64,000 nucleotides of DNA from Diploptera punctata (Eukaryota; Arthropoda; Insecta; Blattodea; Blaberidae). Numbering within the stretch: position 1 is the first letter of the stretch; each line of letters opens with the position of its first letter. Below, piece by piece: positions 22,130 to 33,600 of the stretch. Where the stretch lies: contig JASPKZ010003845.1 in NCBI GenBank assembly GCA_030220185.1, positions 1,125,501-1,189,500 of the forward strand, given 5' to 3'. The translations under genes and the position numbers were made by a program. The notes beneath the pieces are model-generated. The model saw only the letters and a list, made by a program, of their open reading frames with translations, ran no database searches and was not told where the DNA came from.

Positions 22130-22620
22130 TCCGTGAGTTCATGGCCGCGCGGATATGAGCTCTCCATACATCCCTATCTCGAGCCAATGTTTTCCAATCA
22201 TCCCCTGTATAATCTACTTCCCATCAAATCACGGTTAATATTATTCTTGGCCAACCTACTTTGAGCTTTCCTTCTGTTTTTTCAAGAAATTTCCATGCCC
22301 CTCTTTCATTCTCCATTCTTGCCACATGTCATGACCGTCGCAGTCTATCAGTCTTATCAGTTCTTATTATACCTAGTTTTCCATAAATATCATGTAGCTC
22401 ACTGTTATGTAGTCTTCTCCGATTCGGCTGTCTGTACATCTCTCTTTGCTCCAAAATTTTACTTAAGAACTTTATTCTCAAATTATCATAACCTTTTCTT
22501 CTCCCTTAAAATAAGAGTCCATGTTTCGCTTTCTTATAACAGGAAGAACAGTTTTATGTATTTTGAGATTAGTTTGGTACGACAAGAGTCTCTGTCATGC
22601 CTAATAGGATGTAGTGTCCT
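22130..22620 (-). mobile_element. LINE 3'-end fragment (family L1a), minus
   Basis: Reverse complement of the LINE C-terminal coding region from 'gagttcatggccgcgcggat' (the 3' end) through 'gaaactt-tattctcaaatt' and 'agagtccatgtttcgc'. Degenerate. Confidence 0.75.
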
Positions 22621-22844
22621 ATTTCCAGAATTGAGCCTATATTTAATTTCTTTGTACACCTTATTTCAAAGCTGGCTCGACCCTAGGGTCATAGTGGTGC
22701 CAGAAGGTTTGGGTCAGTCTAGAAATCCTGATTTCACCGGACTCAAACCCTCGACAACTTGTAGCATATTGCCTTAATCAACTATTCTACTTGCGTGCCC
22801 TCGAATATATTTAACGGTATATTTCAGGCAAAATTGATTCTTAA

Positions 22845-23348
22845 TTAATATATAAAATTATGGAATATTCACCTGAAAGGTCCGTCTCCTCAACTTATTA
22901 ATGATGTAACTGTAGCGCTCTCGGGACTTGTCCCATCATCGGCAGGATTCAAAACTGGTGTTTCACTGAAGATCTGGTAGAGAGGGTTACATGTATTGGG
23001 TTCGTTTCCGATTATCAGATTGTCGTTGTTGTGAGCTACTTTAATGATTTCCATCTCTTCGAGTACGTTTATCTTCGCTGGATTATTTTCTCTGGAAATC
23101 ATGAAAGCAGCTCACAACAACGACAATCTGATAAACGAAAACGAACCCAATACATGTAACCCCCTCTACCAGATCTTCAGTGAAACACCAGTTTTGAATC
23201 CTGCCGATGATGGGACAAGTTCCGAGAGCGCTACAGTTATATAATTAATAAGTTGAGGAGACGGACCTTTCAGGTGAATATTCCATAATTTTATATTTTA
23301 ATTTTGAATAATACCTCAACGGAACACATCATGAATCTTATAAAACTT
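22845..23348. mobile_element. Palindromic Penelope-like insertion with 14-bp target duplication
   Basis: Two inverted arms (about 22857-23090 minus and 23096-23300 plus) each encode the C-terminal end of a Penelope-like endonuclease region (NPAKINVLEEMEI, then NEPNTCNPLYQIF). They share the non-coding end 'ggacctttcaggtgaatatt'. A unique tail 'gaataatacctcaac' to 'catgaatcttataaaa' follows only on the right. The 14-bp AAATTGATTCTTAA flanks the unit at 22831-22844 and 23349-23362. It is therefore a genuine insertion that was already inverted, or became so on integration. Confidence 0.8.
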
Positions 23349-23362
23349 AAATTGATTCTTAA

Positions 23363-24010
23363 GAATGCGTTTTCTAACGTCTTCTAATTTTCCCAGTTTT
23401 TAGATGCTTGTCGTTTACGCGTGATCTAAAATCGAAAACTTTGATTAAACTTCTTTTGAAAGTGAATCTATTCTCAGAAATTGAAGCATATAGAGTAGTA
23501 TAGAGTAGGTTTGGTTATTGAGAAAAACCAAATTTAAAATAATATCAATTACATGGGGTTGAAGATACTGTTGTATTATTGTTGCTCTTTCAAATTTATT
23601 ACGGGAGATACCTGTTACTTTCCAAAGAAGATACTCTATGTCTTCTCTAATTTATTACAGGTCACGTGGCTACCTGAGGGATTGATGGAGTGAAATATAT
23701 TTCACATGATATGATTGTACTATCATGTTTTCTATTTAAATATAGCTGAAATGTTTACGCAATATCGTAACATCTAGAAAACATCATATTTTCCTCATAT
23801 AGGACTTGTAGAAAAATGTATTATATCCCTATATAACTTTATGTTTAATATTTTTATATTCAAGGCATATTTCATTACCAGTTTTGTATAGTGCACTACT
23901 TGTTATTAATTAAGTTGCAGCTGTCCATATGCGTGTGTGTTGCTCTGCATTTCACTGCAATTTGTCCACTTTTGGGTTCATCACTAAATAGAAAGAGGTA
24001 TGTGTGGATT
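23363..24010. other. Unassigned intergenic DNA
   Basis: No gene, TIR or repeat recognised. Confidence 0.5.
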
Positions 24011-24014
24011 AATG

Positions 24015-24112
24015 TTCATAATCCAATATCGAGGTCGCAATCTCTAATGTCGATATGAACTCTCAATTAAAATTACGCTGTTATCCCTAAGGTAATTTAG
24101 TCTTTTAATCAA
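24015..24112 (-). pseudogene. rrnL: NUMT: mitochondrial 16S rRNA fragment
   Basis: The plus strand contains 'atcgaggtcgcaa', 'tcgatatgaactctc' and 'acgctgttatccctaaggta', the highly conserved central segment of animal mitochondrial large-subunit rRNA (rRNA sense is minus). About 100 bp, surrounded by unrelated nuclear DNA, with an insertion or change near 24040-24050. This is a nuclear copy, not a functional rRNA. Confidence 0.85.
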
Positions 24113-24374
24113 AATACTTGGGTGTATTATGCAGTTGCCCGCTTTTGCTGTATCAGGATCTTATTTATTGCCCTCTTCGGTTTGTGTATGTATGCGTTTT
24201 CATGGACTTTGTGAGTACATATTGCGAAATTTATTAATGCGTGCAGTGAGTCCGGTCTGGGCAGGGTAGATCAGTTGAAAGAGTAAAACATTTAAGAGGA
24301 GATGCTCAGGTAGGGAAAGAAAAACTAAGAATAAAACTTGGATGACTTTTAGCTTATTTTGCATGTTTCTTTTT
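24113..24374. other. Unassigned DNA
   Basis: Could extend the NUMT by a few tens of bases; no recognised feature. Confidence 0.4.
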
Positions 24375-24810
24375 TAACACTACAGTCCGTTTAGTTTCAT
24401 CTTGGCTTAAGACAAATGACCCATTCTTGTCTATCCAATGACTTATTTCTCCACCTCTTAACTCCCATCAATCTCAAGTCATCCTCCGCATCATCCATCG
24501 ACCGTGATCTTGGTCTTCCTCTCTTTCTCCTTCTTTCTGGTTTCTCATCCAAAATGTCTTAGACTTTTCTTATGTTTTCCATTCTCAAAACATGATCCAA
24601 CCACTCCAATCTACGTATCTTCACAGTAGCTATTATATCTATTGACTTAAATAATCTATATAACTCATAATTCATTTTAATTCTCCAAAGCAAATCCTCA
24701 CATATTGATCAACATATATTTCTTAAAATCTGCCGCTCCCAATTCCGGGAGTCCTTCTATTTTACTGGTTAAAGTCCATGATTCAGATCCAATTTTTCTT
24801 GTTTGGGGAC
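24375..24810 (-). mobile_element. LINE C-terminal fragment (different LINE lineage)
   Basis: Minus-strand translation gives RRLEWLDHVLRMENIRKV, ERRRKRGRPRSRSMDDAED and MGVKRWRNKSLDRQEW, the RRLxWxGHxxRM...GRP signature of non-LTR retrotransposon C-termini. The wording differs from family L1a, so a separate LINE lineage is represented. Frames are interrupted by stops. Confidence 0.65.
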
Positions 24811-25512
24811 AGAATTATGTAAGTTTTTCTACTGTAATGTTGCCTTGTGTATTAGGTGGAGTTTGGAAAGTGTCTGGTGTTTGTGTTGTTGAATTTAGTG
24901 TTAATTGTATTAATGTGTTCCATAATTGGTGTCTTATTGATGTCAGCAAGACAGTAATTGTTATTTATTCAATTTATGCATCACTTCGGCATATAACGTT
25001 TCTTTCAAGCAAACTGCCAACCATTGCATGCCGAAACCTAGTTTGAGAAGCGTCGTGTCCAAAAATGATCTGCCGTTTTTAACTCCAAGGTAATAAATCC
25101 GGCTCCAAATCTATTATTTAAACTAAAGGGAATTACTTCCCTTTAATAGAACTTCCGAATTGGTAGATTGGATAATCCTTGCTACCTTCCGTTCGCGCCG
25201 CGTCCCGCCTCACTCCACTCCGATCTTATTCAAGCAGGGAGTCCATCTGCTCATTACAGTGGGTTACCATTGCTGGATTCTGGCTTCGATTTCTGCCCCT
25301 TCCAATTAAAAAGACAGGTAATTTTTTTGGACACGGCCTTGGTACATCAGAACGCTACCCTAGGAAAAATTTCAAGGTAGATTTCTACATGCAATGATTG
25401 GCAGTACCCTTGTTAGCTGTTTACTTGCAACGTGTACAGAGAAGAATGTAGCACTAGTGTATGTTAGTGGAGTATCACATTATATACCGAAAATCGAACA
25501 CAATTCTGAAAG
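24811..25512. other. Unassigned intergenic DNA
   Basis: Short open frames at 25168-25397 (two overlapping frames) are not recognised as protein. Nothing else supported. Confidence 0.4.
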
Positions 25513-25520
25513 GCCTATAT

Positions 25521-26063
25521 CAGGGGTCAACAATTGGTGGACCGCATTCCAGATACGGACCCTGGGGCTTTGGTTTCCGAACTGGTTAAATATTGAATTA
25601 ATACAAATTTTTAAAACCGATTAAACTTCGGTTACAACCAGTTGTACTAAATTACATGTTATGATAATATTGTCGGCTCGGTTGGCAGTACTGCTCATGG
25701 TCGGGTATTTGACTGAAGATGGACAGGATTCCGTTTGAAATCTAGTATCGTGAAAAACGCGAAATTTGTGAGGTGAGATATTTAAATATTACTCTGACCA
25801 TATGTTAAGTTTATCATAAACTTATTACCATAATTATTAGAATTAATAACTGTTTACTACCATTGTGCTGCATCCTTTTAGTATTTACCATGTGTTCTGT
25901 TTAATTTGTATAATTCATACCCATAACATAATTTGAATTATTTCCTTAAAATATTAATTACTTAATAAAAGCTTCGTATGTTTAATCAATTGTCGTTCCG
26001 GACCTCGACTGAATTTACTACTTTGAAAATGGACCTCAATGAAATATAATTGGCGACCCCCTG
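25521..26063. mobile_element. hAT-type non-autonomous element
   Basis: The ends are CAGGGGTCAACAATTGG at the left and GGCGACCCCCTG at the right, an imperfect short inverted repeat of the CAGGGGTC class common in hAT elements. The flanking 8 bp are GCCTATAT (25513-25520) and GCCTACAT (26064-26071), an 8-bp target duplication with one mismatch, as expected for hAT. 543 bp, non-coding. Confidence 0.7.
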
Positions 26064-26189
26064 GCCTACATATTTTGTTTGATAAAGTTTTTAAGCAGAT
26101 ATTTTACTTGAAAACGACTGACGTATCAGGTATTTATTTTAAGATTTCAACAATTTTAATATATGTTTTAACATATTTATGTGTTCAAC

Positions 26190-26190
<1 letters not shown>

Positions 26191-26263
<73 letters not shown>

Positions 26264-26317
26264 GAATTTAGACACGAAATTAGGCCATTGTTGACCACAA
26301 TACCACGAGACAAGTTG

Positions 26318-26352
<35 letters not shown>

Positions 26353-26484
26353 TATTATTATTATTATTATTATTATTTATACTTACTTATTCACTGACAC
26401 TATCGAACCCGTAGGTCCATGGCCGCGCGGACACAAGCTTTCCATACATCCCTATCCTGAGCTAATGCTTTCCAATTATTCCCT

Positions 26485-26560
<76 letters not shown>

Positions 26561-26578
26561 TATTATTATTATTATCAT
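26191..26578. repeat. (AAT)n/(ATT)n arrays around LINE end fragments
   Basis: Arrays at about 26191-26262, 26317-26376 and 26487-26577. Between them lie a short LINE tail (26265-26310) and a ~100-bp minus-strand LINE 3' end (26390-26486, 'ggtccatggccgcgcggaca'). Confidence 0.85.
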
Positions 26579-26599
26579 TCAATTATTTTATTACAAGTT

Positions 26600-27010
26600 C
26601 ACTGATATAGTATTGGTAGCGTAGGTAGTTCGTAAACAGCGGGCCAGAGTTCTATCCCCGGTCGGACAAGTTTCTTGTATGATAGTTCTTTCCTCACCTG
26701 TAAGACGAATATCAAGTAATGTTAAATCCAAACGGTGCCCTGCACATGGACTGGCTATCATAATTATCATAAGCGAATTCACCATGTTTCCTGTGAGTGT
26801 CATGAGTGAATAGTGTGTTTCATCTTAAATGTTTCTTGTTGTCTCGGAGGAGGTTATGGATTGAGTTAATCATTCATTCGGGAAGACCGTACATGTCTTT
26901 TATGGTCGAAAGGTATATATGTGATTCCTCTCCCGACAGGTCGTACCACTATGGCCCGAGTAGCGCGTGGTACATAAAAGTACCTTTTAGGTGAGAGATT
27001 AAATTGCTAT
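26600..27010 (+). mobile_element. SINE variant (family 1-related), plus
   Basis: tRNA-like head with a B-box-like 'agttctatcc' near 26650, then 'ttcctcacctgtaagacga'. After 26800 comes a different 3' body ('tctcggaggaggtta', 'cctctcccgacaggt', 'cataaaagtacctttta') shared with 58560-58830. This is a second SINE subfamily with the same head. Confidence 0.65.
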
Positions 27011-27109
27011 GGAGAGAGAGAAATTTACATTTATAACAATGGGAAATATGGTCATTTATTCGTTACGTATGTCTTAATACGTTTAAACGGTTTGATGTAT
27101 TACTTTTAA

Positions 27110-27517
27110 TAATTTAATTTCATTAACTTAGTTTGACCGCTCACCTTTTAGGGACTTTTTTAACGCCACCCGGGCCTTACAGTGGCACGACCTGTCGGGA
27201 GAGAGATTTTAAGTATGGATCTCACAATACTTTTTTGACTACACGAAAACATGGAATGATTGACCATCTCAATGTAAGGACCTGCTCAGAGTCAACACAG
27301 CTTTAAGATGAAGTTATGTTTATGATGACCAGATCATTTTGTGGGGACGATTTGGGCCTTAAAATTTCCTGATATTTGTCTTATGTCTTACAGATGTAGA
27401 AAAAATAAATAAATAAATAAATAAAATAAATCTCCCAGGAAACTTGTCCAGGTATCGAACCATGGCCAGCTGTTTACGAAGCAGCGAATCTACCTCGAGA
27501 TCGCAGCGATGTACTAT
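27110..27517 (-). mobile_element. SINE variant, minus
   Basis: Reverse-oriented copy of the 26600-27010 type: 3' body at 27125-27240 ('gcacgacctgtcgggagaga'), head at 27440-27515 ('aggtatcgaaccatgg'), with a (TAAA)n expansion at 27404-27430. The two SINEs lie tail to tail, about 100 bp apart. Confidence 0.65.
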
Positions 27518-27831
27518 TTTTTAATAATAGTAGCAATAAAAAGTCAAAATATTAATAGTGACTCCCAGATAGAATTCAGTGATCCCTAATGGTTCGCGAC
27601 CAACAGTTTGTGAACCGCAGATAGCGACGTCAAACAGCTTATTCCTACTCATGACTTATTCACATTTGCAATAAGTGCACTTAAGCGTATAGTACGTGTG
27701 TGTGTGGACAGTAACCGCGAGCCAGTCCAGCGCAGTATGTTATGAAATAAGTAATTACTTCTTTGATACGTATTTAATAACGTCCTATCCGACTTGTTTT
27801 CATGAAGCGTTAGTAAGAAAATATCGCTCGA
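27518..27831. other. Unassigned intergenic DNA
   Basis: Nothing recognised. Confidence 0.5.
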
Positions 27832-27833
27832 TA

Positions 27834-28995
27834 CAGGGTGATTCTGTAAGAGAATGCAAAATTTAAACAGGACATAGCGGATGCTCTACTAAACAATTTG
27901 AGGTAGGGAACCTAGGGTCCTAGAAGCCAGCTAAAGGAGATACGGAAGTAGAATTGTCTTTCACATTACTCTGCAGTCTTTTTATTTACATTATTTATCA
28001 GTTAACTGCCATCCATACAATTAATATCTTAGTTGTCCACTAGATGTCTCATTGAAGCGATGTGCTAACCACATGTCACTCGTTGTCATCTATAGGTATC
28101 ATATTGTCTAGCATTACTTTTTTTCCAGCTGATTTGCAACTAACATGCGTACAAGTTTACATATACTGTACTATTTCTTTTCATGTACTTCACCCTTTAT
28201 AGTCCACCGCTGTGATCTCGAGGTAGCGTGCTGCCTTGTCACGCTGTGGGCCCGGGTTCGATCCCCGGTCAGGACAGTTTTTCTGGGTGAGGTTTTTATC
28301 GGGATTTTTCCTCACCTGTAAGACAAATGTCAGGAAAACTTTAAGGCCCAAACGGTCCCCGAAATCATATGGCAATCATTATCATCATTCTTCACCGGTG
28401 TGGAAAGCAATGGGAAGCTACCACACCTATAATTCCCTAGTAAAGCTGCAAAGCATAGCATGAAAATGCTATGATTGCAGTGAAAGACCTGCCCTCGGGC
28501 AGAATTACTATGGATGGACATCCTTTAGTTCATGCAAGGAAGAGCCTGATGACTAGGAAGTCATGATGCAGGATGTGACCTGACTCTCTTTTATTATTTC
28601 CTATGTGGATATCTAAAGTCACGTGTGTTTGAAATTCAAGTGGAAATGGACATGAAAGTAGTTGCCAAGATTGTAGTTGCTTATTATGTGATTCGAATCA
28701 TACCAGGGGTATTTGTCAGGTTGCTGATATCATGCTTTCATTGAGGTCGGTGATCGTCAGTTTGAGCAACTGCTGTAAGATACAAAATTGTATGTTAATT
28801 ATGTCAATAATGGTATTTAAAATTAACTGATAAATAATGTGAATATAAAATATTAGATTATAATGTGAAACATAAGTTTACTCCCATATTTCCTTAAACT
28901 GGCTTCTCGGACCCTAGGTTCCCTAACTCAAATTCTTCAATGGAACATCCTCCATGTCCTGTTTAATTTTTACATGATTTTACAAAATCAACCTG
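27834..28995. mobile_element. TIR DNA transposon (non-autonomous), interrupted by a SINE
   Basis: Long inverted repeats of about 115-120 bp: left 'cagggtgattctgtaa' and 'gggaacctagggtcc' (27834-27955), right mirror ending 'caaaatcaacctg' at 28995. TA on both sides (27832-27833, 28996-28997) suggests Tc1/mariner-type integration. Without the SINE at 28200-28520 the element is ~0.84 kb. No transposase coding seen. Confidence 0.75.
28200..28520 (+). mobile_element. tRNA-derived SINE (family 1) nested in a DNA transposon
   Basis: Good copy with a T-arm-like hairpin (CCGGG-TTCGATC-CCCGG, 28252-28268) and the full body to 'gaattactatggatgga'. CCTTTA occurs at 28194-28199 and 28522-28527, a probable short target duplication. 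Confidence 0.85.
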
Positions 28996-29274
28996 TAGAG
29001 TTACAAGCCCTGAAAATGGGATTGCCACCTTAACTGTGTCCAGACTTGTAGGATTTTTAATTCAGGTTTTCTACTCTAGAGAAGCTGCTTTCATGAACCA
29101 TTAAACCTTCTCTGTCCATCTCCATTCGTAATCCCGGACTGGGGCCTTCCATATTTATATACCCTGGAGAAGGGTGTCCTAGGAATTTAAAACCTTCATA
29201 TGTTATTATTATTATACAGAACCAGCATATATATATTGTATATGCCAACCAACGAAATTATCTATTCATAAGTA

Positions 29275-29915
29275 ATGTTACGAGTGATTCCCAATTTATC
29301 AAGATGATTTGGAAATCAAGAGTGGCATTTGTTAGGACTATTTAACGAATAAAATTACTCACAAATCATTATTTAAGTATAGTTACCGGTATTTTAAAAT
29401 ATTTATATATTTAATGTAAACGGCGATGTTTGAAAACAAATCAGAAATGTGTGGTTATGTTTTATTTGTATATCCACTGCAACTTTATCATATTATTTAT
29501 TGCCAAATAGGATCGCAATATGTAAGAATGCGCCCAAGTAAAACAAAATGAAACGCATCAAACTTTTTTATACAAATATTATAGGTTATTAATTATTTTT
29601 TTTGGAAACAACTCAGTAAAATTGGTATTTAAAAACATAGTTATTGAACACACAATTGTCAAATGTGCAGGTCGAAGGAATCTGTTCATTATCTGTTATA
29701 TTCAATATATTTGTTAGAGAGTCAGTCACTGCAAAATAATGCTCTGACCTGTTCAGAATATTAAAAAGGAAGAGCTTTGTTTGTTTTGGTAATCAAAATT
29801 CGATAATTATCGAGGTGAAAACGATTGTGATTGGTTGTAAAACAAAATTCATTGAAACGTGATTGGTCATTGACTTCCATTTGGGGCATGAGTTAAATAG
29901 TCATTATAATAGGCC
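29275..29915 (-). repeat. Dispersed repeat family B, copy d
   Basis: Minus-strand copy running from the terminal foldback ('atttggaaatcaagagtggc') to 'cattgacttccatttggggc'. Good colinearity with copy a. Confidence 0.7.
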
Positions 29916-30199
29916 TATGTTACACCATACAACATGCTTATGATGCTGTTGTGCTACATACTTTTTTTTCGCTTCTTCTAACATATATTATTTTAAACGT
30001 TCGGTAACTCCTCTTAAAATAAGTTTTTTGCAGTTCTTAAGTTTGTGCAAAATCTGATAATCTCTCAGTAATTTTCAGAATCGCAGTAATCATCCTATAG
30101 GTTTTGCCGATGGATGTAAGCACTATATGTGCAACCGGTATGTCCAATATTGAAATAAATTCCCAAATACATAAAAAAATGGATATAGACTACGTAACA

Positions 30200-30482
30200 T
30201 CATGTCGTTAGGTTAAGAAAGTACACAGTAGTGTAAACCGGATTAGTTTTGGAGGTCCCAATATCTCGGTGTCCGATTTCCCAGTCATGGCAAATTTTGC
30301 GAAAGATCGTAAGCCAATCTTTTGTTTCTCTAGTCTGTGTGTTTGTTTCTAATGTCACCCATTGCACTTTTCTTGCTCCCGTTTCCGCGTTGGGCAGATA
30401 TATGGTGTTAATGTTGTCTATATTCATTTTACGCACCACTTCGGCAGACCACTTAACGTGTATGTCGTATTCTTATATTGTA
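30200..30482 (-). other. Unassigned open frame, possibly a coding relic
   Basis: On minus, an 80-codon frame from an ATG near 30439 extends upstream in frame to about 30470. Composition looks protein-like (YLPNAETGARKVQW, WLTIFRKICHDWEIGH), without the low-complexity bias of the neighbouring DNA. I do not recognise the family. No splice structure or promoter can be supported; it could be a fragment of an unidentified mobile-element protein. Confidence 0.25.
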
Positions 30483-30961
30483 TAAAGGGAGGAGTGTAAT
30501 GTGAATGTATATTTAAATGTTTGTGTAGTGTAAAGTAAGTTGTGTGAGGGATGATGGTGAGGAGAAGAGAGTAAGTGAAACCCGATTCTGGAACAAAGCC
30601 TACTCCTGAGGAAAATCACTAAGAGGCCGCCAGACTGAACATCCTCATCCGACGGACGAATCTCTATCAACAGTACCACGTGCCTTCTCAACATATGTAC
30701 TGCGGAGGGATTTGCAATTTAATCCAATAATCTGATGCACAATCTAGCTATTAAAATTTGTAGATCATCACCCCTCATGGCCCCGAGATTGAAAATTTTG
30801 AAACTAAATCATGTTAATTAATTTTACAGTTAAAATCTTGAAGGAAATCTGGCCCGCTATCACTTGCGCCAGCAAGCCGCTAAACTTTATATGGATGTCC
30901 CTTACGAAAATACACTTGTCTCGTATTTAATGCTATACAAAATATGTTTTTTTTTTTTTCA

Positions 30962-31243
30962 ATGTCACAGGTAGTCTTTTATGACATTTCTGAATTTCTC
31001 CCCTGGTATTAGCGTAATTTTAATCCTTTTCGTATGTAGGGGCACCTGGAAGGCGGAGTTAGGTTACCCCGTTGATATGATGGATGAAATGATAATGAAG
31101 TGCCAATATAGTCCTTAACCTAAAGTCCAGACACTGAGCAACCGTAGGAATAATTTCATTTTAGGTTTGACCGGGAATCGAACCCGAGATCTCATGAAAT
31201 GTGGTCAAAAACGCTGACCACTAGCCCACGAGGGTAAGTTTAT
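30962..31243 (-). mobile_element. tRNA-derived SINE (family 2), minus
   Basis: The head is at the right end. Read on minus, an A box (gggctagtggtcagcg) and a B box in a T-arm hairpin (CGGG-TTCGATT-CCCG near 31170) are visible. The body is 'ggcacctggaaggcggagtt' with 'ttgatatgatggatg'. The left part of 4004-4140 is another copy of the body. Confidence 0.7.
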
Positions 31244-31559
31244 TTGTAATAAAAATGGACACATGCCCGTTATTAACCGTGGTGCAGAATTAATTGTAGG
31301 TAGTGTTACAAAACTCGATTTGGAATTACATTATAGATTTAATCTTAAATTGTTATCATGGTGAAATGTGGTTACAATTGTTTTATTTTTTACCAAAAAC
31401 CACTAATACAGTTTTCGTAATTAATCTGCTTGTGTTTTAAACCATACAAATAATTGATAACATACATATATAATGTTCTGCCCAAGAGCATGTCTTTTAC
31501 TGTAGATTCAGCATTCTCCACTCTTTCCTTAACTCAGTCTACCTTTTTGATCCGCATAC

Positions 31560-32180
31560 AAACCATTTATTTTAATATTATCTATCATTGATGTATTTTT
31601 CTGCCTCTAACCTTCTTTCCGTGGACCATTCCTTCTAGGGCATTCGTCAGCTAGCAGTTTTTTCTTACTCACTGGCCAATCCAATTTATTTTCCTCTTCT
31701 TTATGAGTTCCAGCTTTATTCTTCCTTCATCCACTCTGTCTAGCACATCTTTATTCATTTTTATTTTATCTGTCCATTTTATACGCTCCATCCTTCTCCA
31801 TATCCTCATCTCAAAAACTTCCAGTTGCTTTTCCGCTTTTCTTTGTTATTTATTTTCTCTGTTCGTGTTATGCGCACCATCCTTCTCCATATCTACATCT
31901 CAGCTTCCAGTCGCTTTTTTCCTCATTCCGTCGTAATGACCAAATCTCTGCACTATACAATGCTACACTCCACACAAAGCACTTCACTACTCTGTTCCTT
32001 TACCAAAGGTCGGCACAAAATACTTCTCTTATTGTTAAAAGCTTATTTCGCCATTGCTATCCTCTGCTTTGCTTCTTGACAGCAGTTCATATTACTACTG
32101 ATAATAAAACCCAAGTATTTGAAGCTCTCCACTTGCTCAATAGCCTCATCTTTAATCCTCATAGTCATCATCAAAATTTC
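31560..32180 (-). mobile_element. LINE C-terminal fragments, minus
   Basis: Minus translation gives a RMERIKWTDKIKMNKDVLDR-like segment and KINWIGQ, and a similar block is repeated at 31830-31910 ('gcaccatccttctccatat'). This indicates an internal duplication of ~110 bp. Non-LTR C-terminal region, heavily decayed. Confidence 0.5.
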
Positions 32181-32199
32181 AACAAAAAGGAAAATGAAA

Positions 32200-32620
32200 A
32201 GACCATCATGCAGGAACTGTATAAACTATTTTCCTAGTTTGAGGAATATAGTTTTCTATTGATAATTGAATTGGGTGTATACAGTTTTGTTGCAATAAAA
32301 CAAACATGGCTGCCTTTAGAGCGATTGTTTTTATGTCTACTTTCCGATGAACTCCCATTCCTCGTATTTAACTGATTTTCTTTTTTTTAGAATATTTTTC
32401 TAGTTTTATTTCAATCACATATACCGAGATTTGTTGCCAAAATCGAAATGTGTTGTTGTTAGAACGATTTTTTTAATTTTCGCTTGAGGTGAGTCCCCAC
32501 TTTTAATTGTCCCGTTTTTTCGGGTTAATGAATTAATATTAACTTTTCTTGATTGATTGGTTTGTGTCGAGTTTGATTCCGGAATAAAATGTTCACCCTG
32601 TAGACTCAAGAGCGTTAACT
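32200..32620 (+). repeat. Dispersed repeat family C, copy 2
   Basis: Starts 'atcatgcaggaactgtataa' and includes 'caaacatggctgcctttaga'. Same layout as 20213-20640. Confidence 0.6.
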
Positions 32621-32659
32621 AAATAACTCACTACCACTATCGAACCCGTAGCTTCATTG

Positions 32660-32935
32660 TCGCATTATCTTCTTCTTCTTCTTCTACATCATGGAGTTAT
32701 GCCACAAACTTATTTCCCCATCAAGAGACTGTATCTTCCATCTCATCTAGTTATGGTGCGCCCAACATTTCTCCTTCCTTTGGGTTGGTAGTGAAGCAAA
32801 ATTTATGGGGTCTATTGGGTGTCATCCTTTCTATATGTCGGAGGCAGTTAGATCTTGAATGTTGAATTGTATCTATAAGACTGTACATGTTTAATTCAGT
32901 TCTTGTTTCTTCATTACATTCGTCGCATTATATAT
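32660..32935 (-). mobile_element. LINE 3' fragment with GAA-type tail
   Basis: The minus-strand segment ends in a (GAA)n run (32668-32685 on plus as TTC repeats), with the weakly coding block 'gttatggtgcgcccaacatt' upstream. A short L1a end lies just left (32627-32665). Confidence 0.45.
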
Positions 32936-33279
32936 AATTCAGCAGTATGTGTAGTGTATAAATTAAGTACATGTTTATAGTTGATTGTATTATATTTAAT
33001 ATTGATTACAAATTTTATTAGAGGAAAAAATGCTAACTGCATTATCGACATGTTTGGAAATGCTCATTGAATATTTTAATATCTCGTCGCTAGATGCCAC
33101 GCATTTTCGTAATTCCACGGTTAGACACTAGAGGCAGCACTTTAAATCAATAATGTAGTTCAAGCTTTATCCTGTAGATGTTGCATCAATATTGTTTTAT
33201 AGCATTAAAAACATTCGTCATACAACATTTCTATTATTCTTACGTACTATATTCGTTGGTTCTTCGTGTCTAATTAATT

Positions 33280-33428
33280 ATTATTACTATTATCATTTTA
33301 TTATTTTTATCATTAATATTATTATTATATATTAATAATCTTTAATACATTATATTATTACTATTATCATTAATATTATTGTTATTATCATTAATACATT
33401 ATTATTATTGTTATTATTATTATTATCA
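33280..33428. repeat. Imperfect ATT-rich low-complexity tract
   Basis: Degenerate ATT and TAT repeats before a LINE end. Confidence 0.7.
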
Positions 33429-33429
33429 A

Positions 33430-33600
33430 GGGAAAGGGCTCAGTAAATAGGCTAACACTGAGATGGAAAAATAACATAAACCATCATTTCAGGGAGGTTA
33501 ATTATATAGGAAATGATTGGAAAACATTAGCTAGGATACGATTGTATGGAGAGCATATGTCTCTGTGGCTATGAACCTCCAAGTTCTATAATGGTTTTAT
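33430..33600 (+). mobile_element. LINE 3'-end fragment (family L1a), plus
   Basis: About 165 bp of the LINE end ('gattggaaaacattagctag', 'gctatgaacct'). Confidence 0.6.

Noticed and set aside
22858..23300. Assembly artefact producing a palindrome
   Set aside because: The exact 14-bp flanking duplication and a similar but independent structure at 37048 with a different duplication argue for real insertions.
25168..25397. Two overlapping ~70-codon frames as a small gene
   Set aside because: No motif, both frames similarly open, no splice or regulatory support.
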